Source: Prosthecobacter fusiformis
GTDB taxonomy: Bacteria; Verrucomicrobiota; Verrucomicrobiia; Verrucomicrobiales; Verrucomicrobiaceae
Length of the DNA stretch: 64,000 bases
Direction: 5' to 3'
Assembly: GCF_004364345.1 (NCBI RefSeq)
Contig: NZ_SOCA01000001.1
Span: 558,001-622,000, forward strand
Shown: one piece after another, positions 58,657 to 64,000 of the stretch
How the letters are laid out: the number at the start of each line of letters is the position of its first letter
Position numbering within the stretch: the first letter of the stretch is position 1
Notes under the pieces: model-generated
Database searches by the model: none
Seen by the model: only the letters and a program-made list of their open reading frames with translations
What the model was told of the DNA's origin: nothing
Made by a program: the position numbers and the translations under genes

Positions 58657-61020
58657 ATGTCCCACACTCCCGCCTCCCGCCTACCTCTCGCTTTTTTACT
58701 TGGGACTTTGAGCCTGCTCAGCGCTTTTTTGCTCTTCCAGGTACAACCGGTCATCAGCAAATTTATTCTTCCCTGGTTCGGTGGCAGTCCGGGGGTGTGG
58801 ACGACCTGCATGGTCTTTTTCCAAATCGTGCTTTTTGCCGGGTATGCATATGCGCATCTGCTGACGCGATTGAGACCGCGCATGCAGGCTCTGATTCACA
58901 GCATCCTTATCCTGGCCGCACTGCTCGTCTTACCCATCGCCCCTGGTGATGGCTGGAAACCTTCTGGAGACGAGGATCCCGCCGGGCGTATTTTGCTGTT
59001 ACTGCTCGGCACCGTGGGGCTGCCCTATTTTGTCCTTTCGAGCACCAGCCCCCTGGCACAGGTCTGGTTTACCCGGGCAGTGCCGGGGGGCACTCCTTGG
59101 CGATTGTATGCCTTGTCGAATATCGGCTCCCTGGCGGCATTACTGAGCTACCCCTTCTTTTTTGAACCCAGACTGGAGGTCACTGCGCAGACGTGGTTGT
59201 GGTCAGGGGCCTTTGTGCTTTTCGCTCTGCTTTCCACCACCATGGCCTGGAAGGTCAGCGGGAAAAAAGGGCGTATGGAAGCCAGGGAAGAGACTCCTGA
59301 AAGGCTGGATGAAAAACCGAAGTGGTGGCATCGCCTCCTATGGGTAGCCCTGCCGGCACTGGCCAGTGTCATGCTCCTGGCCACGACAAACCACGTGTGT
59401 CAGGATGTGGCCGTCGTCCCCTTCATGTGGGTGGTGCCTCTGAGCTTATACCTGCTGACGTTCATCATCTGCTTTGAGCATGAACGCTGGTATGTCCGCT
59501 GGCTGTGGGCGCTGCTGGCGGTGGTCGTCATTTTTTTGACGGCGGGGGAGGCGCACTTCGGCAGTGAGGTGGATCTGATGGAAGATTACATGGCGGAAAT
59601 TTCCTGGTGCTTTGGGGCGATGTTTCTGGCGTGCATGGTGTGCCACGGCGAGCTGGCCCGGCTGAAGCCCGCGCCTTCCCGGCTGACGGAGTTTTATCTC
59701 TTGATGTCCGCTGGCGGAGCCATCGGCGGCATGCTGGTGAGCCTGGTCGCACCGCGTTTCTTCGTGACGTTTATGGAATGGCCTGTGGGGCTGATCCTGA
59801 GCTTAGTGGTAGCGGGTTTTGCCATGGTTCGTGCCTTTTGGCGACTGTCATTTCCCTGGCTACTCATCCTGACCGGCAGCCTGGGTCTAGTCACCCTGGG
59901 CACGGATAGAATATACAGTCATTTTTCAGGGGAGAAGAGCTGGGTCATGCACTTCTCGGATCTCCTTTACAATCATCTGCAAACAACCGTCAAATCCATC
60001 GCCTGGCTCCAGTGGCCGGAATCCTGGACTGCCACCACCGGCATCCTGTGGGTCGCGGGGTGGCTGGCAGCCGCACTTTTGCTGGGTTATGCAGTTTTTG
60101 TGGTCATTCGTCTGATCAAAAGCCGGGGAACAGCCAGCATGCATCTGCTGACGGAAGCCATGGTCGTCACAGTGTTGCTCCCAGCCCTTCTATTTCTCCT
60201 GATGAAGACCACTCATGTGGAAGAGAGATTGGAGCGTGTGCGCAATTTTTACGGTACGGTTTACATTGATGAAGACTATGACACAGGGCTGGAAAACCTA
60301 TACCGCACACTGACACATGGTGGCATCGTTCATGGGATGCAAAACCTGGGATTCCTCTACCGGCAGGAGCCAGTCACCTATTACGGCAGGAACACCGGCA
60401 TTGGCAAAGCACTGGCCAGTCTGGAGAAGGTACCAAACGCCCGTGTGGGAATCGTCGGTCTCGGGGCAGGAACGGTCGGCTGCTATGCACAGGCAGGGCA
60501 AGCCTTCCGTTTTTATGAGATCAACCCCGATGTGGTACGGCTGGCACGGAAGCACTTCACCTATCTTACGGATGCCGAAGACCGAGGAGCAACTGTGGAA
60601 ACGATCATCGGCGATGCACGGCTGATGCTGGAAAGGGAGCCTGACCAAAAATTCGATGTGCTGCTGCTGGATGCCTTCAGTGGCGATGCCATTCCCATGC
60701 ATCTGCTGACGCGCGAGGCTTTTGAAATCTACCATCGTCACATGAAACCAGACGGGATTATTGCTGTGCATGTGACGAACAGTTATCTTATCCTGACACC
60801 GGTCGTAGAAAAGCAGGCAGCAGCCATGGGGTGGCGGACCACACGGATCATCACCGAGGAATACGGGGATGACGATGCAACCGACTATGTCTTGGTGACT
60901 CAAAATGAAGCCTTTTTAAAGGCGACTCCTGCCGATGAACCGGAAGATGAGCCCAAGCTAAACGTGCCCTTATGGACGGACCGTTATCACAACCTGTTCC
61001 AGATTTTGATGACGGAATAA
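58657..61020 (+). CDS. Membrane-embedded spermidine-synthase-like fusion protein
   Basis: A 787-residue protein: about 10-12 membrane helices (residues 1-520, resembling the multi-pass N-terminal domain of fused spermidine synthases) followed by a Rossmann aminopropyltransferase-like domain (about 560-787). Motifs: VGIVGLGAGTVGCYAQAGQAFRFYEINPDVVRLARKHF (nucleotide loop GLGAGTVG and acidic FYEINP), IIGDARLMLEREPDQKFDVLLLDAFSGDAIPMHLLT (the DAFSGDAIP active-site segment), and FEIYHRHMKPDGIIAVHVTNSY. In such fusions the substrate may not be putrescine; the family is common in bacteria and its function is not settled. Single gene, divergent from the sigma factor. Confidence 0.88.
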   Translation: MSHTPASRLPLAFLLGTLSLLSAFLLFQVQPVISKFILPWFGGSPGVWTTCMVFFQIVLFAGYAYAHLLTRLRPRMQALIHSILILAALLVLPIAPGDGWKPSGDEDPAGRILLLLLGTVGLPYFVLSSTSPLAQVWFTRAVPGGTPWRLYALSNIGSLAALLSYPFFFEPRLEVTAQTWLWSGAFVLFALLSTTMAWKVSGKKGRMEAREETPERLDEKPKWWHRLLWVALPALASVMLLATTNHVCQDVAVVPFMWVVPLSLYLLTFIICFEHERWYVRWLWALLAVVVIFLTAGEAHFGSEVDLMEDYMAEISWCFGAMFLACMVCHGELARLKPAPSRLTEFYLLMSAGGAIGGMLVSLVAPRFFVTFMEWPVGLILSLVVAGFAMVRAFWRLSFPWLLILTGSLGLVTLGTDRIYSHFSGEKSWVMHFSDLLYNHLQTTVKSIAWLQWPESWTATTGILWVAGWLAAALLLGYAVFVVIRLIKSRGTASMHLLTEAMVVTVLLPALLFLLMKTTHVEERLERVRNFYGTVYIDEDYDTGLENLYRTLTHGGIVHGMQNLGFLYRQEPVTYYGRNTGIGKALASLEKVPNARVGIVGLGAGTVGCYAQAGQAFRFYEINPDVVRLARKHFTYLTDAEDRGATVETIIGDARLMLEREPDQKFDVLLLDAFSGDAIPMHLLTREAFEIYHRHMKPDGIIAVHVTNSYLILTPVVEKQAAAMGWRTTRIITEEYGDDDATDYVLVTQNEAFLKATPADEPEDEPKLNVPLWTDRYHNLFQILMTE

Positions 61021-61071
61021 GGCCAGATTTTTTGGCACTCGGGCATGGGTTAGCGGGAAAGAAATGAGTTC

Positions 61072-61602
61072 ATGGACACACCCCCAATCCAGACGGAAGC
61101 ATTGATCCTGCTGCTGACCCAGCATCAGGACCGGCTGTTTCGTTACATCTACGCATTGCTACCGAATGAAGCAGATGCGCGGGATGCGCTACAGGAGACG
61201 AGCGTGGCATTGTTTCGGAAATTCGACCAGTATGATCCCTCGCGCCCTTTTTTGCCATGGGCGTACCGGTTCGCCTACCTGCAAGTTCAGAAGCAGCGGG
61301 AAAAAAATGCCCGCTCTCCCCTGCTGTTCAGTGAGGATGTGATGGATCTGCTGGCGAATGAGCGTATGCACATTGAGCCTCAGCTTGATGAACGTATTCG
61401 CTTGCTTGATGGCTGTCTGGATAAACTCACTCCACAGGACAGGGAACTCATCACCAGCCGCTATGGATTGCACCAAAGTGCGGAGGAAATGATGCAGCGT
61501 TTCTCACTGAGCCGCCGCACCCTGTTCCGTAATCTGGAAATGCTGCGTCAGCGCCTGCATGAATGCGTCACACGCCAGCTTCAATTGGAGGGCCTCGCAT
61601 GA
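61072..61602 (+). CDS. ECF-type RNA polymerase sigma factor (module B)
   Basis: A 176-residue sigma factor of the same short type as the module A gene. Region 2 is LLLTQHQDRLFRYIYALLPNEADARDALQETSVALFRKFDQYDPSRPFLPWAYRFAYLQVQKQREKNARS; region 4 is LDKLTPQDRELITSRYGLHQSAEEMMQRFSLSRRTLFRNLEMLRQRLHECV. It overlaps the FecR-LamG gene by 4 bases (ATGA), as in module A. It follows the spermidine-synthase-like gene by 51 bases on the same strand but probably has its own promoter. Confidence 0.92.
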   Translation: MDTPPIQTEALILLLTQHQDRLFRYIYALLPNEADARDALQETSVALFRKFDQYDPSRPFLPWAYRFAYLQVQKQREKNARSPLLFSEDVMDLLANERMHIEPQLDERIRLLDGCLDKLTPQDRELITSRYGLHQSAEEMMQRFSLSRRTLFRNLEMLRQRLHECVTRQLQLEGLA

Positions 61603-63122
61603 ACTTGAAATCCCTCATTCACGCCAGGCTTGATGGCGAAATCACCCCGGAGCAGCTGGCTCAGTTGGAAGAGCTTTTGCGGGAGGACTGGCAAGCACGT
61701 CGCCTTTATCTGGAACTGGCGGATCTCCACGCCCGCCTTCTCCAACAACCCCAAATTGCCGCAGGCCGACTTCCCAAAAAGGTGGTTTCGGTATCCTCAC
61801 AAACCTGGAAATCTTTTCTTCCTGCCTTAGCTGCCGCCGCAGTCATCGCCCTTGCCTTCACCCTATGGCCGCATGATTCCCCGCTGCCTGAAGCCACTTC
61901 AAACGGTGTCGCGATGCTCAGCCAGACGATGGATGCGGAGTTTGAGCAAAACTCAATGCGTAGCGGGGATACCCTGATGCCTGGCCGGATCAAGCTTACC
62001 AAGGGTCTGGCGCAGATTGAGTTCTTTAGCGGTGCCACGGCATTGGTCGAAGGCGCGGCCGAGATCGAAGTCATCTCCGCCTGGGAGGCCCGTTGCGTAA
62101 GCGGTCGCGTGCGTGTGCATGTCCCACCCGCAGCGAAGGGCTTCCTCATGCATGCGCCTGGAATGAAACTCGAGGATCTAGGCACCGAGTTTGCCCTCAA
62201 TGTGAAGAATGATAGCAGTGCCGTGCACGTTTTTGAGGGAGAAGTCATTGCCCACACCAACCTGGCACCTACCAGCCTCACGCAGGGCATGACATTGGGA
62301 AATACCACGGATGATTTTCTCCGCATCAACGAGCTGCAAGGTCTTGTGAAGGAACGTCAAGCACATCGTTTTGCAGACTGGCAGGCATGGTCTGCACGGA
62401 CCGAAAAAGACCCGCGTCTCATCGCTTACTACACCTTCAAACACCGGCCCGAGGACCAATGGGACCGCATGGTGAACAACCTGGCGCAGCCTCCACAAGA
62501 ACAACGTCATGGTGGGGCTGTGGGTGCACGCTGGACCCAGGGCCGATGGCCGGAGAAGGAAGCGCTGGAATTCAAACGCCCGGGCGACCGCGTGCGCATG
62601 AATCTGGACGGCACCTATGCCGCAATCACCCTGGCCTGCTGGGTAAAGGTGGACAGTGTGGACAAAAAGTACAATTCCCTGCTCCTCACCGATGGCTACG
62701 ACAATGGCGAGCCTCATTGGCAGATTTATGAGGACGGAAGCCTGATGTTTTCCATCATGTACCGCCCCGCCAGCGCACCAAAAGGCGGAAAACCTAACCA
62801 GATATACCACTCCAATCCCGTCTTCACCGCAGACAGCCTGGGCCGCTGGCACCATCTGGCCGTGACGTATAACAATCAATCAGGCCAGGTCATCCAATAC
62901 TTCGATGGTCAGGAAGTCAGTCGTGAAGTGTCAGCCCTGCACCAGCCCGGAAGAGACATCTCCTTGGGCCCCTGCGAGATCGGTAACTGGGGGCTTCCCA
63001 CCGCTGGTCACCAGTTCCCCATCCGCAATCTCAACGGAGCCATTGATGAATTCGCCATTTATAGCGCGGTGCTGTCGGCAGAGGAGGTGAAGGCAATGTT
63101 TGAGACGGGAAAGGTGGAATGA
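61599..63122 (+). CDS. FecR-like/LamG membrane protein, putative anti-sigma sensor (module B)
   Basis: A 507-residue single-pass protein with the same architecture as the module A partner. The ATG at 61599 overlaps the sigma stop by 4 bases; upstream in-frame codons to 61563 lie inside the sigma gene. The cytoplasmic N-terminus is MNLKSLIHARLDGEITPEQLAQLEELLREDW; the membrane helix is about 73-91. The FecR domain (about 120-230) has IKLTKGLAQIEFFSGATALVEGAAEIEVIS, RVRVHVPPAAKGFLMHAPG and EDLGTEFALNVKNDSSAVHVFEGEVIAH. A LamG jellyroll (about 300-505) has ITLACWVKVDSVDKKYNSLLLTDGY, LGRWHHLAVTYNNQSGQVIQYFDGQ and CEIGNWG. Confidence 0.87.
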   Translation: MNLKSLIHARLDGEITPEQLAQLEELLREDWQARRLYLELADLHARLLQQPQIAAGRLPKKVVSVSSQTWKSFLPALAAAAVIALAFTLWPHDSPLPEATSNGVAMLSQTMDAEFEQNSMRSGDTLMPGRIKLTKGLAQIEFFSGATALVEGAAEIEVISAWEARCVSGRVRVHVPPAAKGFLMHAPGMKLEDLGTEFALNVKNDSSAVHVFEGEVIAHTNLAPTSLTQGMTLGNTTDDFLRINELQGLVKERQAHRFADWQAWSARTEKDPRLIAYYTFKHRPEDQWDRMVNNLAQPPQEQRHGGAVGARWTQGRWPEKEALEFKRPGDRVRMNLDGTYAAITLACWVKVDSVDKKYNSLLLTDGYDNGEPHWQIYEDGSLMFSIMYRPASAPKGGKPNQIYHSNPVFTADSLGRWHHLAVTYNNQSGQVIQYFDGQEVSREVSALHQPGRDISLGPCEIGNWGLPTAGHQFPIRNLNGAIDEFAIYSAVLSAEEVKAMFETGKVE

Positions 63123-63277
63123 AGCCCCAAATGACCCATGAGTTATAGCGCCCCATTGAGCCCGCAGGCTCATCCACCCTTCATGGTAAATTAACTGGAG
63201 CGAATGAAATATTCATTTGGCACTCCACAACCGATGGACGGGAATAAGTAGGTAGCCTTTTACGCATCGTCCCAGCC

Positions 63278-64000
63278 ATGACATCTCGCCTGATCCTCAT
63301 TGCCCTGTCCGTCATTTCTTCGCTCCATGCAGAAGATACGGAGGCGCTTTTTGTTCGCCGCGTGTGGCCTATGTTTCAGGAGAAATGCCTGGCCTGTCAT
63401 GGCAATGATGAAACGAAAATCAAAGGTGGACTGGATATGCGTACCCTGGCCCTCACCCTCAAAGGTGGAGACAGCGAAGTCGCTGCCCTGGTGGCAGGGA
63501 AAGCAGATGAAAGCCCCTTGTATCTGGCATCCACACGCACTCATGATGACTGGGAGCCTATGCCTCCAAAGGAGAATGATAGGTTAACCGATGAACAACT
63601 TGGGTGGCTAAAAGAGTGGATCAACGGAGGGGCACCCTGGCCCGATGAAGCCCGACGCGTGGAGGTGGCTAAAGCTTCCTCTGACAAATGGAGCGCTGAG
63701 GATGGCATCACCGTAAAGACAGTAGGAGCACTCTCCCCCGACTGGGCCAACAGGCGTTACAAGCCAGAATCCCTATGGGCTTATCAACCGGTAAAAAAAC
63801 CGGCGCTGGAGGTGTCACCCTCCAGGCATCCCATTGATGCCTTGATTGAAAAAAAAATCCCTCAAGGTGTACTGCCCGCTCAGCCAGCGGATGCCTGTGC
63901 ATTCATCCGGCGAGCGACTTTTGATCTGACCGGCCTGCCCCCTACCCCCGAGGAGGTGAATGCTTTTGTCAGTCAGATGGAAACGGGCGGAGGCTCCAAC
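63278..64000 (+). CDS. PSCyt1/DUF1549 protein, N-terminal part (module B, cut by window edge)
   Basis: Frame open from the ATG at 63278 to the window end: 241 codons, no stop. Signal peptide MTSRLILIALSVISSLHAE. A cytochrome-like domain has CLACH (C37, C40, H41) and the later Met-containing MPPKENDRLTDEQLGWLKEWINGGAPWP, the PSCyt1 signature. The DUF1549 start follows (DALIEKKIPQGVLPAQPADACAFIRRATFDLTGLPPTPEEVNAFV). It is the counterpart of the module A PSCyt gene. Unlike module A, where the gap after the FecR gene is 6 bases, here there are 155 bases, so a separate promoter is possible. The rest of the gene and any DUF1501 partner lie beyond the window. Confidence 0.92.
   Translation, partial: MTSRLILIALSVISSLHAEDTEALFVRRVWPMFQEKCLACHGNDETKIKGGLDMRTLALTLKGGDSEVAALVAGKADESPLYLASTRTHDDWEPMPPKENDRLTDEQLGWLKEWINGGAPWPDEARRVEVAKASSDKWSAEDGITVKTVGALSPDWANRRYKPESLWAYQPVKKPALEVSPSRHPIDALIEKKIPQGVLPAQPADACAFIRRATFDLTGLPPTPEEVNAFVSQMETGGGSN

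Noticed and set aside
58521..58665. N-terminal extension of the sigma factor frame
   Set aside because: The extra 48 residues are not sigma-like and overlap the start of the divergent gene; the ATG at 58521 gives a normal N-terminus.
63157..63172. Small TGAGCC/GGCTCA hairpin after the module B FecR gene
   Set aside because: Only 6 bp with no T-run; too weak to call a terminator.
1..64000. Search for CRISPR arrays, rRNA, tRNA and transposase genes
   Set aside because: I found no spaced direct-repeat array, no rRNA-like segment, no tRNA-like cloverleaf with a TPsiC-type arm, and no transposase motif. A covariance-model scan would be needed to rule out a divergent tRNA or small RNA.

Overview
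This window reads as chromosomal DNA of a Verrucomicrobiota bacterium, most likely Verrucomicrobiales of the Prosthecobacter/Verrucomicrobium type. That placement is an inference from gene content. The supporting families are concentrated in the Planctomycetes-Verrucomicrobia group: DUF1549/DUF1553 (PSCyt/PSD1) proteins with CxxCH haem motifs, their DUF1501 partners, a giant ThuA/PVC-dehydrogenase/cytochrome c protein, FecR-LamG membrane proteins coupled to small ECF sigma factors, and a kinase-PEGA-FGE fusion. Base composition is fairly GC-rich and coding density is high. I saw no rRNA, tRNA, CRISPR array, prophage or transposase gene.

Layout. 1-3944 (minus): four-gene tripartite efflux operon (TolC-like, MacA-like, MacB ATPase, MacB permease cut by the window edge). 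4065-8449 (minus): DUF4198 protein, kelch protein, small cupin, GntP permease and GNAT acetyltransferase. 8521-13521 (minus): 1666-residue ThuA/PVC-dehydrogenase/HEAT/cytochrome c/ThuA protein, divergent from a sugar isomerase/epimerase at 14060; the 538-base gap between them holds a cluster of TGGGGA elements and a hairpin. 15121-25371: housekeeping and accessory genes, including a TrmA-family rRNA methyltransferase, a ZnuA-like binding protein with a His-rich outer-membrane barrel, WrbA, RpiB, a hotdog thioesterase and a D-aminoacylase. 25484-33703 (plus): a methyltransferase whose end lies inside a 130-bp MITE-like inverted repeat, then a tightly coupled module of ECF sigma factor, FecR-LamG protein, PSCyt/PSD1 protein, DUF1501 protein and SGNH hydrolase. 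33821-37021: argH, a Nudix hydrolase and TatC with a long acidic tail. 37346-41838: an Rrf2/NsrR-like regulator convergently overlapping a second DUF1549-DUF1501 pair, and a Fur-family regulator. 41939-53914: M23 peptidase, transketolase, DUF4132 protein with a small partner, KefG-like oxidoreductase, PQQ-like propeller, flavodoxin plus HemS-like protein, fabF, a His-rich small secreted protein and a DUF423 protein. 53984-64000: kinase-PEGA-FGE fusion, a sigma factor with a YfbK-like membrane protein lacking the vWA domain, a spermidine-synthase-like membrane fusion, and a second sigma/FecR-LamG/PSCyt module that runs off the end.

The recurring theme is extracytoplasmic signalling tied to large exported haem-motif enzymes. 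Two sigma-FecR/LamG-PSCyt modules, one sigma/YfbK-like pair and one PSCyt pair without a sigma factor sit within 40 kb. The sigma and FecR genes overlap by ATGA in both modules, so the two proteins are probably made together. The simplest model is that the LamG domain senses a polysaccharide or surface ligand, the FecR/anti-sigma part releases the sigma factor, and the sigma factor drives expression of the exported DUF1549/DUF1501 enzymes; this is inference. DUF1501 proteins carry Tat-like twin-arginine signals, and a tatC gene lies only a few kb from both complete DUF1501 genes.
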